From: Populus alba
Taxonomy: Eukaryota; Streptophyta; Magnoliopsida; Malpighiales; Salicaceae
NCBI RefSeq assembly: GCF_005239225.2
Contig: NC_133296.1
Coordinates: forward strand, 15,190,001 to 15,254,000
Direction of reading: 5' to 3'
Length of the DNA: 64,000 nucleotides
Shown here: positions 1 to 11,572 of the stretch, in pieces
How positions within the stretch are numbered: position 1 is the stretch's first letter
Layout of the letters: each line of letters begins with the position of its first letter
Notes under the pieces: generated by a model
What the model was told of the DNA's origin: nothing
What the model saw: only the letters and a program-made list of their open reading frames with translations
Databases searched by the model: none
Made by a program: the position numbers and the translations under genes

Positions 1-8
1 AGCGCACA

Positions 9-15
9 TATATAA
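9..15 (+). promoter_or_regulatory. TATA box of the SCAMP gene
   Basis: TATATAA lies about 200 bases upstream of the SCAMP start codon. It is followed by a CT-rich stretch (about 24-50) typical of plant 5' leaders. Transcription probably starts near 40. The rest of the promoter lies outside the window. Confidence 0.55.
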
Positions 16-210
16 GCTCAGCACCCTCTCCCTCCCTCCCTCTCTCTCCACGTTAATATCCATTTTTTTGTCTCGTTGTCACCGCTTTAAAACTCTTAAT
101 TCCTCCGTTTCTCTCCATAAAATCCAATCCCTAGTCAATTAATCCTCTTGCATTTCTCTCATTTTTCTGGATCTAGATTTTGTTAAGATCTGGTGATTTT
201 TCACTAGAAA

Positions 211-3200
211 ATGAGTCGGTACGATTCGAATCCTTTCGATGAAGAAGAGGTCAATCCTTTCGCGGTATGTGGAAGTTATACGTTTCGTATTTATTAGATC
301 TGTGTATGATTTGCGTATGTACATTGTTTGCGTATTTCGTTTCTGATTTTTAGATTCTTTTGTGACGTTGATTGTGTTGTTTGGTTGCTGAGAAAACGCG
401 GAGGATCTTTGAGAGAGAAATTTTACATGTTTGGATCTTATTTAGACTAGAAAGTTTTTGTTTATGGTTTTTTTTCTTAATAAATACTTGCTTAATCAAG
501 TAGAGTTTGATTATTAGCACTTAGCATAGCAATATTAATTATATAGATTACTATTAATTTTGAGTTTAGATGAAGAAATGAAGCTTATATTTTCTCTTTG
601 TTTGTTTATTTGTTTGGTGATGGAAGGATCAAGGAGGAAAGGGGAAAGGATCAGGGCAATCAAATTATGGCGGAGGCGCGTTTTATATGCCTGTAAGTTT
701 TTGTTTTCTCCTAATTTTTCAGCTTTACAGAATGTGGTCTTTGTTTTGTGTAAGAAGAAGAAACTTATTTCTTTGATTTAGGAGTTTGTAATTGGTTCAC
801 ATAAACCTTGTCCTTTATATGAGTTTGGTGCTACCTTGAAGGTTTGATAGAGAAGTCAAGTCCAATGTAGGTGTAATTTGACCGTAAATTATAATTTTCA
901 ATTGGTCAAAGGATAGTTTATAGCGTTGTTGAAGTAAAAAAAGTTTTCCCTTTTTTGAAATTTGTGAATTTTTTGAGTATTTTGTTTGTAAATTGGATTT
1001 GAGTTTAAGTTCGTTATTGCCCCTCAAACATGAATCTAAGTTAGGGACCTGGAATTTAATCACAATGATTTGCTCAATAGGAATGGAATCTGAGAGTGAA
1101 GTTAAAACCTATAAGTGACATGCAAGCACAAGGTGAACAGGATCACAAGCTAATGTGCTTAATGTTTCTCTTAAAGCAATTTTTGTTTGCCAATTTCTTG
1201 TGTAGCCACTGTGCTTTATGGATCTTCTACTTATTGCTGAGTGCCAGTCCTATGGTGGGTTTTAGTTGTTCTTGCATGTATATGGATTTAGTGAGCTGGT
1301 GGTGTGATTCTGTTTTGGTGTCAATTTTTCTGTATTGGTGCTGTTGCTAACTTATTCTCTTGTGTTTTTCTTTTGTTGTATTCTTGTGAAATTTATAGAA
1401 TCCTGGAACTGTCCCTCCTGCAACTTCAAGGCTTTCACCCCTTCCTCATGAACCCTATGATCGTGGTGCAACCATAGATATTCCTCTTGATTCTGGAAAA
1501 GTACTATAATGATTCAAGATTTTTGGTCACACGGTTACATTATCTGAATGTTGCTTTCAAATTTTTGTTTTCGTTCTTCTATCTCTAGGATATAAAAGCC
1601 AAGGAGAAGGAACTCCAAGCTAAAGAGGCTGAATTGAAGAGGAGGGAACAGGTGAGTGTTCTGATATAGTAGCTTATGCTCATATATTTATGTGTGTGTC
1701 TGTTTATAAAAGTAATTTGAAATTGATTTTCCTTTTGTTTTCCAGGAGCTAAAACGGAAGGAAGATGCGATAGCACGGGGTATGTTATCATATTGATTTT
1801 CTTTTTTTGTAGTCAACGAGGCTGTGCATAATTATATTTAATATAAGATAATGTTCTCTGTTTTGTTTTGACAGCTGGAATTGTAATAGAGGATAAGAAC
1901 TGGCCACCATTTTTTCCAATTATCCATCATGACATTGGAAATGAAATACCAATCCACCTGCAGAAGATGCAGTATGTTGCATTTACAACATTGTTGGGTA
2001 TGTTTTGTATTCTACTTCTTGGAAATTCTTTTCGATGGCCGCTTATCATTTCCTATTGTTTGGTTCCGATTTTCCCATTGTCCATGATAGTCAATTTTGC
2101 TAGGCTGGTCCTCAAGGTTCAGTCCTGTCAGCAAGGAGAATCCGGAGACAAGATTGTCAAACTGGACAATGTATCTTAAACTGACAGCATATCATTTTTT
2201 AATGGATTTAGGTCATTCCTGTGATCGATCATGTAGCTTAAATGGTCATAAAATAGTTTTGTTTAGTTGGGTAAATGGTGGACCAGTTTGAGAAATGTTT
2301 CCAGACAAACAAGTAACAGCTGTAGAGTAACCTGGTTTTATGAAATTGCAGGTTTATTTGTCTGTCTTTCTTGGAATATTATAGCTGTTACCACAGCCTG
2401 GATCAAAGGAGAAGGTTGGTGCAAATCCACTGAACATATTTGATTATATGGCAATCTCACCAGTTTGTCTAAAATCGTTTTCTTTTCTAGGTCCAACAAT
2501 ATGGTTTCTTGCCATCATCTACTTCATAGCAGGGGTCCCTGGAGGCTATGTTATGTGGTATCGCCCCCTTTATCGTGCAATGAGGTATTATTCTTTGTCA
2601 TTCATGGCTGAATCTCAATTTCTTTTTCATGACATGAAAGGTGGTGCCTGTGAAATTTCTCCTTTGACTATTCTGTACTTGCATAGCAGTGTTTCCTATT
2701 CACGCCCTTTGTTTCTAAAGCTTTTCAGGATCCCATAAATATCTAAATATGATTATATGAGCTTGATTCATCTGTTTGCATCATTCACAGATGACCTTAT
2801 GGATGGTTTGAAGACTTGATTTTTCATATTTAATAATAATGTGGTCAATCTAGACATGGTTGGTGAATTTTTATATGCCAACATGTGATTTGAATCGGAT
2901 ATTTGTTGATCTGAAGTATCATCTTATAAAAGAATATATACTTCCTGCAATTGTGGAAAGAATCTGACTTACTCTGGTGAGGACCTGAACTTGCAAGGAG
3001 GTCCAAACAAAAAGAGGGTGGGAAGGAGGTTGATGGAGCTGAAAATGCAGTAACAAAAATACTAAATTTTTTTTTTGCAATGTTCTGCATTGGAGAGGTC
3101 ATGTTTAGTTATTTTTTATTAGGTTGCCTGCTAGCATGGAGAGAATTATCCTTAATATTCTGGAAAGCTTAATGAAATCACTAAAGAAACTGTAACTCAG

Positions 3201-4681
3201 AAAATTCATTAGAGAAATGAGATCAATTAGTGTTTGCATAAAAACTCAGATATTTTCCTATCCTTGGTTTTTTTGAGTCTTTGCTTCCATTCTGTATATC
3301 ATTTGATTGGCATAAATAGTTCTGCTAACTGATAAAAAAGATTGCTATATGTTTTGAACTTTGTCCGTGGTATATGATGGATGAATGGGTTCAGAAGAGA
3401 GCGATCCTTTTTTTCTGGATTATGTTCCATTAAAATACTGGTTATTCTTGAGAATTATAACTTAGCAATAATAGCCTAATGAAAAATATGGGGATGGGTT
3501 TTGAAGTACTTCAATTATGCTTTCAAGTAATAAGAAGAATGTAATGGTATTATGCTTTCAAGTAATAAGAAGAATGTAATGGTTTAGTTATACTCTCTCT
3601 TGTTCATTTTTTTCCATCACATGCATTATGTTATCATAACTTTTATTCAACTCTGTGCCAACTCCTTTTGCAGGACAGATAGTGCTCTGAAGTTTGGATG
3701 GTTTTTCTTTGCTTACCTGGTAATCTCATTTATGTATTCCTTTCCTTCTTGAAGATCCTCTAGAAAATCCCTTATTTGTTGTTTTTGTTTTCCATGCAGT
3801 TTCACATTGGCTTTTGCATCTTTGCTGCTGTTGCTCCCCCAGTTGTTTTCAAGGGGAAATCTCTTGCGTAAGTTTTTCTTTTAGATGTTCCATTGAAGAT
3901 AGTTATTTTGCTAGAAAATTAAATATGACGTGGCTTTGTTTGGAAAGTGAAACAACTATTCTGGGAAAACAAGGATTGTCCCACTCATCTGAAATTCATA
4001 TTATTATGTTTTGTTGGAGTCTTTTTCTAAAATGTTTGAGATTGATAGGGTTGAAAATATATTGATTGTATTTACCTTTAATTTCTCTACTCTGCTAATG
4101 TTTGCGTGATCTTTTGTGGACAGAGGTATTTTGCCTGCTATTGATCTTATGGGTAACCACGCCTTAGTTGGGGTAAGCTTTCTACTTTTTAGTTAACAGT
4201 TCGATCCTTGATTATATTAGTGGATCTCCACTGCTATTATGGAAGTACTTTCATGCTCATATGATACGTTACAGTTCATTTTAGAGTGAGTTTCGATGAA
4301 GTATGGCTTTGTAAAATTATCTGAGTTGACTTGACAATAATGGGAGAAATGCATCTGTATATTTGATTGTGTACAGTTTTGATGCAGATGTCCAAGCAAG
4401 TCTGACTCTAGTACAATTTTGTTTGCAGATATTCTACTTCATTGGATTTGGATTCTTCTGCGTTGAATCCCTCCTCAGTATCTGGGTCATTCAGGTTGAA
4501 TAAATCCTTGGACACCTTGTGCACGCATCCCTGCTTACTGTTTCATTAGGGTTTTGCTAAAGGTTCTTTGTTTGTTTGTTGTCCTGAATTGCAGCAAGTC
4601 TACATGTATTTCCGAGGCAGTGGGAAAGCAGCAGAGATGAAGCGGGAGGCGGCAACAAGGACCATGATGGCTGCCCTATGA
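211..4681 (+). CDS. SCAMP: Secretory carrier-associated membrane protein (SCAMP), 13 coding exons
   Basis: Coding exons: 211-264, 627-692, 1399-1500, 1589-1651, 1746-1779, 1875-1997, 2352-2414, 2491-2584, 3674-3719, 3800-3867, 4124-4172, 4429-4494 and 4595-4681. They total 915 nt (304 aa), all with GT/AG introns and continuous frame. SCAMPs are four-pass membrane proteins of the trans-Golgi, early endosome and plasma membrane that act in vesicle trafficking. Seen here: two NPF motifs in the first 17 residues (ligands for EH-domain endocytic proteins), a Gly-rich linker, a charged heptad-like Lys/Glu coiled coil in exons 4-5, then four hydrophobic segments in exons 6-12. The conserved inter-membrane peptide appears as [11 protein letters not shown] at the end of exon 8. 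The C-terminal tail is short and basic. The start ATG follows a leader with no earlier in-frame ATG. Length and architecture match plant SCAMPs; the subfamily number cannot be assigned. Confidence 0.95.
3514..3583 (+). repeat. 35-bp perfect tandem duplication in SCAMP intron 8
   Basis: Two identical adjacent 35-bp units (3514-3548 and 3549-3583) beginning ATTATGCTTTCAAGTAATAA lie inside the long intron between exons 8 and 9 (2585-3673). Perfect identity suggests a recent slippage or repair event. Confidence 0.9.
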
Positions 4682-5430
4682 CATTGCTCCCACTGGACAA
4701 AGATGCTCTTCTTGGATGGTACCGAAAGACCTACTTCCTTACTAAACGCATCTTGCTTCATTGTTAACCTTGTCGATGTGTTCATCTTTATACACAATTC
4801 TCAAACCAAAGAACTTGTCAGATTAGAAAAATAGGATTCATTTTTAGAGCTTTGTGTTCAGCTGAGGCATCAGCTTCCTGAGACTGAGATTGATACTTTG
4901 CTTCTCACTTTGTATTTCTATAGAATGATTGTGTCATTGTATGTTAATTCATTTTTACACTTATAGTGCTTGTAAAGAGAGGCGGTTGCCGAGACTACAG
5001 CAGATGGCTTTAGGCTTGAATGGTTCCCTCAAACAAGAAGTGCCTGATCCATGAGATGATGATATGTGTTGTAGCGCTGGTCTGGTAAACCTCAGCTTGT
5101 TGATTCATGTTAATTTTGGCCTGTTTTGTTCTTGTCCTACCTTGGACATAACGTCGCAGCTCCACAATGAGTCAAGTCTTACAATTTGCTGGTGTTGATG
5201 GATTTCTTCTGTGAATGCTTCTGATAATTTTCGCAGCTCCACAATGCTCCATTTCCCGTCAGATGACTTCAGTCGTTACATCACTAGCACATGGGACGGC
5301 ATGGACTGTGAAGAAAAAAGAAAACACATCTTCAAGTTGCGGTCAAGTAAAAATTTGGTTGCAGAATGGCATTTATCATGATAATGTTTTAATAATATAG
5401 TAGTCTCTGATTCTAGGGTTTCCTGGAAGT
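4682..5430 (+). other. SCAMP 3' untranslated region and downstream flank
   Basis: No further SCAMP coding sequence is visible after the stop at 4679-4681. The composition stays transcript-like (less AT-rich than the spacer) to about 5400. The 61-codon open frame at 5215-5400 has no recognisable product and is best read as 3' UTR or flank. The exact polyadenylation site is not determined. Confidence 0.4.
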
Positions 5431-6990
5431 TAAAACCCCCCCAAAAGTTCTCTTAAAAACCTTTTCCTATTGATTCTTACAACCAGTCAACAAAAAAAAA
5501 AAAAAAAAAAAAAAAACAACCATTCAAAAGAATTTTACCTGTTCGAAGGAGAAAGAAGCCAGACTCGGCCCTTATTAACATTAACACTATAAACTAAAAA
5601 ATTTAGCTAGTTGTAAACACTTCAGTACACTGTTCATAGCTAATATTTTCCTTTCATTTCTTTCGCATGCCTGGTTTGCCATAGAGTATTTGAACATTAA
5701 ACTAAAGATCTATTTAACAAAATACACTTCAAACTTATTATAAAAAAAATAAAAAGACAAGGATGAAAATTTACACGAATAAAAAATAGATCCGTTTTTT
5801 TCAACACATGGAAAAATTAAATTTCATTCCTGAAGTTTTGAATTATGCATGTTTGGTCTCTCCTTTTTATTTTTTATTTATTTTTGTTTCCATTCAAAAC
5901 TTAATTTTTGTCGCATTTCATTTGTTGAATGTTAATGAAAGAGAAAAATATATTGGAAAATAACAAAAAAAAAAGAAAGTGACTGACTGATCATAAAATA
6001 ATCAAACTTGGTGTTAATAGGTTTGTTTTGGATAAGAGAATTCAATGAAGGTGATGTCGCTTTTAAACATATTAAAAATATAAATTAGGCCCGTTAATTT
6101 TTTTTTGATTCCGTCCAATTTTGAGATTCTAATTATACAATGTTTAGGCTTTAAAATGTGTTTATTCAGGTTTTTACGATGATTTAAATAAAAATAAGTT
6201 GAAAATAAATTTTAAGGGTTTCAATAATCGGACAATGATTTTTTGATCATCTCCAAAAACGGAAATGAATAACAAGTTATCTGTCAAGTTACACAATTTA
6301 TCATCCATTAAAGTTAAAATATAAACAATAGAGTGGATATGCATTATATATTTTTTTAAAAAAAATAAAAAATTAAGGGAGCACTTGCCGGACCAACAAC
6401 TTCTAATATTATTTTTTTAAAAAAATTAATTTTTAATTAATATCCTTTCTTTTTTTAAAAAAATTATCTTGTATATTTTTTTAAAATATAATTTATAATT
6501 TATATTTTTTTAATTTCATAATACTTTAAATAAGTTATTTTAATTTATCTTTAAACTTTTTTTTATCTTAAATTTTAGACAAATAAGTTGTATATGAATG
6601 ATTTATTTATAAGAATGAAAATCATATGTCCTTAACATGTAGATTTGACCTTGAAGAAAAATAAAAGAAATGTGTAAAATAAAAATAATAGTCTAAATAA
6701 AATATTTTTAAGTGTATCTATATTTTATATATATATAAAGAAAATCAACTTTCCACTTAGATCTTTACCCAGCCTTAACAACTTTTATTTGATTTATTAT
6801 TTTTTACATCATTCAATCTATTTAATTAAATAAAACGTTATTTTTAACTAAAAAAATTATAATATCAAAAAATATATTTATAATATTGTAATTTGTTTTC
6901 ATTAAAAATTAACTTGAAATAGTGTTTTAGAAACACAATTGAAAATACTGACTAGCCTTCAGATTCATCGCTATTCCCCTTCTGTCGTTT
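5431..6990. other. AT-rich spacer with a 25-base A run
   Basis: This stretch lies between the SCAMP 3' end and the PPR promoter. It holds a run of 25 A at 5492-5516 and strongly AT-rich sequence with many short homopolymers (for example 6350-6540). No gene, RNA gene or well-bounded transposon was recognised. The A run could mark an old retroposon tail, but no body was identified. Confidence 0.6.
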
Positions 6991-7000
6991 GCTTCCAGCC

Positions 7001-7008
7001 TGGGCCCA
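7001..7008 (+). promoter_or_regulatory. Site II element (TGGGCCCA) of the PPR gene promoter
   Basis: TGGGCCCA, a TGGGCC/T site II motif bound by TCP factors in other plants, lies 16 bases upstream of a TATA-like sequence and about 100 bases upstream of the ATG. Site II motifs are common in promoters of nuclear genes for organelle and housekeeping proteins, which fits a PPR gene. Confidence 0.5.
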
Positions 7009-7023
7009 CTTTCTACGGCCAAA

Positions 7024-7030
7024 TATAAAG
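7024..7030 (+). promoter_or_regulatory. TATA box of the 1019-aa PPR gene
   Basis: TATAAAG lies 85 bases before the start codon, directly downstream of the site II element. It implies a 5' leader of about 50 nt. Confidence 0.45.
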
Positions 7031-7108
7031 AACACTGTACTGTGTACAACCATTTCATTTCCTCATCAATTTTCTTGAACCCCAAAAACCCCAACTCAAG
7101 AAAAAAAT

Positions 7109-10100
7109 ATGCTTCACAGTGGCAGTTACAGTTACAGCCAGAGTCACAATCATACTTCAAGAGAATTAGGGCATCAAAATCTCCTCCAACTGAACATTTA
7201 CTCTCCAAGTAAGCTCCTTTCTCTTCATTCTCCTAGGGTTTTTATAGGGTTTAATAACAACCATCTTAAAAATCATAATTTTTCAAGAAGAAAGCACTGC
7301 CCTTTACCCAACAATGCTTTACTTGGTGATAAAAGAGTTTTATATTCACAAACCCAGAAACACAGTAGTAAAGAAAGTAAGGTTTTTTTAGGGTTTAAGC
7401 TTCAGTGTCACTCGAAGACTCTAACTTTACCGACAAAGGGTTTTACAGTAAATGGTAAAAAGAAGAAGTATGGTGGTGTTTTGCCATCAATTTTAAGGTC
7501 TTTAGAGTCTAATACTGATGTTGAGAAAACCCTTCATTCCTTTTGTGAGAATTTGAGTCCTAAAGAACAAACTGTGGTTCTTAAAGAACAGAGGAATTGG
7601 GAGAGAGTTGTTAGGGTTTTCGAGTTTTTTAAGTCGCAGAAGGATTATGTTCCGAATGTGATTCATTATAATATCGTTCTTCGAGTTTTGGGTAGAGCTA
7701 AGAGATGGGATGAATTGCGGCTTTGTTGGATGGATATGGCGAAAAATGGGGTTTTGCCGACGAATAATACTTATGGAATGCTTGTTGATGTGTATGCGAA
7801 AGCGGGTCTTGTTGAAGCTCTTTTGTGGATTAAACACATGAGACTTAGAGGGTTATTTCCAGATGAGGTTACAATGAATACTGTTGTCAAGGTTTTGAAG
7901 GATGTGGGGGAGTTTGACAAGGCAGAGAGGTTCTATAAGGATTGGTGTGCTGGAAGGGTTGAGTTGGATGGTCTTGAATTGGATTCTATGCTTGATTCTG
8001 AAAATGGGTCTCGATCTGAACCAGTTAGTTTTAAGCATTTTTTGTTGACTGAGCTTTTCAAAACAGGAGGGAGAGTAAAGATTGGGGGTTCATCAGATGA
8101 AGAAACATTGGTTAGGAAGCCAAGTCTAACATCCACATATAATACGTTGATTGATTTGTATGGGAAGGCAGGACGTCTCAAGGATGCTGCTGAAGTCTTT
8201 TCAGAAATGTTGAAATCTGGGGTGGCAATGGATACTATCACTTTCAATACCATGATCTTTACTTGTGGAAGTCATGGACTTTTGTCAGAAGCAGAGTCTT
8301 TGCTTGATAAGATGGAAGAAAGACGGATATCTCCTGATACGAGAACTTATAATATATTTTTATCTCTATATGCTGATGCAGGAAATATTAATGCAGCCCT
8401 CGAGTGTTATTGGAATATTAGAAATGTGGGTCTTGTTCCTGATATTGTATCTCATCGAACTATACTTCATGTATTATGTGAAAGGAATATGGTAAGAGAA
8501 GTGGAGGCTGTTATTGAAGAAATGAAGAAGTCTTCTCAGAAAATTGATGTGCATTCTGTGCCTGGTATCGTTAAAATGTATATTAATGAAGGTTTGCATG
8601 ATAGAGCAAATAACCTTTTAGACAAGTGCCAGTTTGATGTTGGATTCTCATCAAAGATTCGTGCAGCAATTATTGATGCTTATGCTGAAAGGGGGCTTTG
8701 GGCCGAAGCAGAGGCTGTCTTTTATGGAAAAAGGGATTTGTTGGGACCGGAGAAGGCTGTTTTGGAATATAATGTCATGGTCAAAGCTTATGGTAAGGCA
8801 AAGCTTTATGATAAAGCCTTTTCTCTCTTTAAGGGCATGAGAAATCATGGGACTTGGCCTGATGATGTCACATATAACTCTCTCATCCAAATGTTCTCTG
8901 GTGGTGATTTAATGGATCAAGCTAGGGACCTCTTAGATGAAATGCAAGGAGCAGGGTTTAAACCGCAATGTCTAACCTTCTCTGCTGTCATTGCATGCTA
9001 TGCCCGTCTGGGCCAGCTTTCTGATGCAGTTGATGTTTACCAAGAAATGGTAAAGGCAGGAGTAAAACCTAATGAAGTTGTTTATGGGTCTTTAATCAAT
9101 GGATTTGCGGAAGTTGGGAATGTTGAAGAAGCTCTGAAGTATTTTCGCATGATGGAAGAAAATGGGATTCCTGCAAATCAGATAGTGCTGACTTCCCTGA
9201 TCAAGGTTTATAGTAAGCTGGGATGCTTTGATGGAGCAAAACATTTGTATAAGAAGATGAAGGATTTGGAGGGCGGTCCTGATATTATTGCATCAAATAG
9301 TATGATCAGTCTTTATGCAGACCTTGGAATGGTATCTGAAGCTGAATTGGTTTTCAAAAATTTGAGAGAAAACGGTCAGGCTGATGGGGTTTCCTTTGCG
9401 ACCATGATGTATCTGTATAAGAGCATGGGCATGCTTGATGAAGCCATTGATATTGCAGATGAGATGAAGCAGTCAGGTTTACTGAGGGACTGTGTGTCAT
9501 ATAATAAGGTAATGGCATGCTATGCCACCAATGGTCAGCTGCGTGAGTGTGCTGAATTGTTGCATGAGATGATTGGCCAGAAACTGTTGCCTGATGGTGG
9601 AACCTTTAAAATTTTATTCACTGTTTTGAAGAAAGGAGGCTTTCCATCTGAAGGTATAACACAGCTAGAATCAGCTTATCTGGAAGGAAAACCTTATGCT
9701 AGACAAGCTGTCATCACCTCCATTTTCTCTGTAGTGGGTCTGCATGCTTTAGCGCTCGAGTCGTGTGAGTCTTTCACAAAAGCAGAAGTAGCTCTTGATT
9801 CCTTTGCCTACAATGTTGCAATATATGCTTATGGGTCATCAGGGGAGATTGATAAAGCTTTGAAAACATTCATGAAAATGCAGGATGAAGGCCTTGAACC
9901 AGACCTTGTTACTTCTATTAATCTGGTTCATTGTTATGGGAAAGCTGGTATGGTTGAAGGTGTGAAGAGGATTTATAGCCAATTAAAGTATGGAGAGATG
10001 AAGCCCAATGATTCTCTAGTCAAGGCTGTCGTGGATGCTTATAAAAATGCTAACAGGCATGATCTTGCCGAATTGGTTAACCAAGACATAAGATTTGGTT

Positions 10101-10168
10101 TTGATTCTCAACAATATTCTGATTCTGAAATTGAAGCCGAGTCTGATGAAAGTTCTCTGGGCTTTTAG
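7109..10168 (+). CDS. Pentatricopeptide repeat protein, P class, probably organellar (At1g73710-like)
   Basis: One uninterrupted reading frame of 1019 codons with no intron, as usual for plant PPR genes. PPR proteins bind organellar RNA in a sequence-specific way, two residues per repeat reading one base. The N-terminal 60 or so residues are rich in Ser, His, Asn and basic residues with few acidic ones, consistent with a plastid or mitochondrial transit peptide. Regular 35-residue repeats run from about residue 180 to 990, recognisable by motifs such as VTYNSLI, TYNTLIDLYGKAGRL and the recurring pattern (A)EM...G..PD. There are no E, DYW or SMR domains, so this is a pure P-class protein. The C-terminus is acidic and Ser-rich. 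Overall layout and length resemble Arabidopsis At1g73710. The RNA target is unknown. The gene is convergent with a second, unrelated-class PPR gene on the minus strand. Confidence 0.93.
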   Translation: MLHSGSYSYSQSHNHTSRELGHQNLLQLNIYSPSKLLSLHSPRVFIGFNNNHLKNHNFSRRKHCPLPNNALLGDKRVLYSQTQKHSSKESKVFLGFKLQCHSKTLTLPTKGFTVNGKKKKYGGVLPSILRSLESNTDVEKTLHSFCENLSPKEQTVVLKEQRNWERVVRVFEFFKSQKDYVPNVIHYNIVLRVLGRAKRWDELRLCWMDMAKNGVLPTNNTYGMLVDVYAKAGLVEALLWIKHMRLRGLFPDEVTMNTVVKVLKDVGEFDKAERFYKDWCAGRVELDGLELDSMLDSENGSRSEPVSFKHFLLTELFKTGGRVKIGGSSDEETLVRKPSLTSTYNTLIDLYGKAGRLKDAAEVFSEMLKSGVAMDTITFNTMIFTCGSHGLLSEAESLLDKMEERRISPDTRTYNIFLSLYADAGNINAALECYWNIRNVGLVPDIVSHRTILHVLCERNMVREVEAVIEEMKKSSQKIDVHSVPGIVKMYINEGLHDRANNLLDKCQFDVGFSSKIRAAIIDAYAERGLWAEAEAVFYGKRDLLGPEKAVLEYNVMVKAYGKAKLYDKAFSLFKGMRNHGTWPDDVTYNSLIQMFSGGDLMDQARDLLDEMQGAGFKPQCLTFSAVIACYARLGQLSDAVDVYQEMVKAGVKPNEVVYGSLINGFAEVGNVEEALKYFRMMEENGIPANQIVLTSLIKVYSKLGCFDGAKHLYKKMKDLEGGPDIIASNSMISLYADLGMVSEAELVFKNLRENGQADGVSFATMMYLYKSMGMLDEAIDIADEMKQSGLLRDCVSYNKVMACYATNGQLRECAELLHEMIGQKLLPDGGTFKILFTVLKKGGFPSEGITQLESAYLEGKPYARQAVITSIFSVVGLHALALESCESFTKAEVALDSFAYNVAIYAYGSSGEIDKALKTFMKMQDEGLEPDLVTSINLVHCYGKAGMVEGVKRIYSQLKYGEMKPNDSLVKAVVDAYKNANRHDLAELVNQDIRFGFDSQQYSDSEIEAESDESSLGF

Positions 10169-11572
10169 AATCCAGTAATTTTGTATTTTTACCAGTTATG
10201 CACACTGTACAGAGGCAAAGTTCATTTGATCATCGAAGAATTGTATGTATGGATAGTACAATAGTCAAAGGATAGTCCTGTCTTGATGTAGAGACTGGTT
10301 TTGCTGTAAGATTATGTAGACTGTAAACCAGGGCTGCTCCCGTCTTAATATTTGATGTCAATACCAAATTTTGCATGTTCTCTTCTTTTTACACAGTTGC
10401 GGTGTGTGGTTCTTTCATGCACATTGATTCCTCAGAGTTGATACGTCGTATTGCATTTGTAGCTGTATGACATGTTATAACTCTCTGAACCTAAAATGGT
10501 TATTTTCGTTGATAAACAGAAATGATGTCCTACATTTGCCCAGGCTCTTTGTGGTGTTTCTAGTTACTTTGATCTCGTGAGCCAGTGCATTTCTTACAGT
10601 TAATTGGGCTCATGAAGAATCCAATTAACTAATCTCTAGAGCCTCAAAGCTGAAATGAAGTAGGGTTAAGGTACATACACTTACATTCCCCATGCACAGG
10701 TTTCTGTGCTCCTTTTATTTCCTCAGAAAATATAAGAATTGAGTTTTCAATGACAAGTTATTTGAATACTACAATGGTTTTTGAATAATCATCACCTGGT
10801 CACTGGATGCCAGCTTATGAACATTCGGCAAAGCTTCTGAAACAACATTCAGCAAGCAAAGTTTCATCAATAGAGTTCATGAACAACTAACTACGGATGA
10901 AAGGAAAAAAGTTTCAGTCCTTTTGCAATTTAACATCTTCTCTATACATTTCAAAGCATTTTGTAGTTTTAAATCAGATTATAAAATTAATTTAAGGTTG
11001 AAAGATCTATTCAATTAAGTGCAAAGACCGCACACCTTTTTTATTCAATTGTATTTCTGGGAGATTAAAAAAAAATGAAGAAATTTACAGGACTTAGTTG
11101 TCATAATGGCTCCCAGGAATTAAACATGGAAAATAACTTGGTGTCATTTGTTTAATTCCTGATGTTGAATGTATTACAAAGAAGGGCATGACAGCAGAGG
11201 AAGTTTTCGTTTAGGTTGAGAAGTTCCCATGAACAAAATTTTGGTGTCTTCTCATCTCATTGCAGGAGATCCTGTGCTGACAACTTTCCGAGTACTCATT
11301 TTAACCAAGCAATTGACGGGAAATCTTCTAGCATGCCAAATGACTGGAAGCGTTCCAATTCGGTGGTCAAGGACAGCTATTGCAGAAAAATCGGTGTCCG
11401 TAGTCTGCATCTGGTTTCATCGCTCTTGACTTTTGGACCTGCATGTCTTCTGTGATTCTGGATATCTTGAGAACTTCAAGCTTTTCTTCAGCCTTCAAAA
11501 TTGCTAAGACGATATACATAGAAGATTCTTTGCACCTGAGACTGTTATCTAGATATTAACAAATACTACTGT
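10169..11572. other. Intergenic region between convergent PPR genes
   Basis: This holds the 3' UTR of the plus-strand PPR gene (transcript-like composition to about 10,400) and, towards 11,200-11,570, probable 3' UTR of the minus-strand PPR gene. Open frames at 11,216-11,455 overlap each other and match nothing recognisable. I see no separate gene or repeat. Confidence 0.5.
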
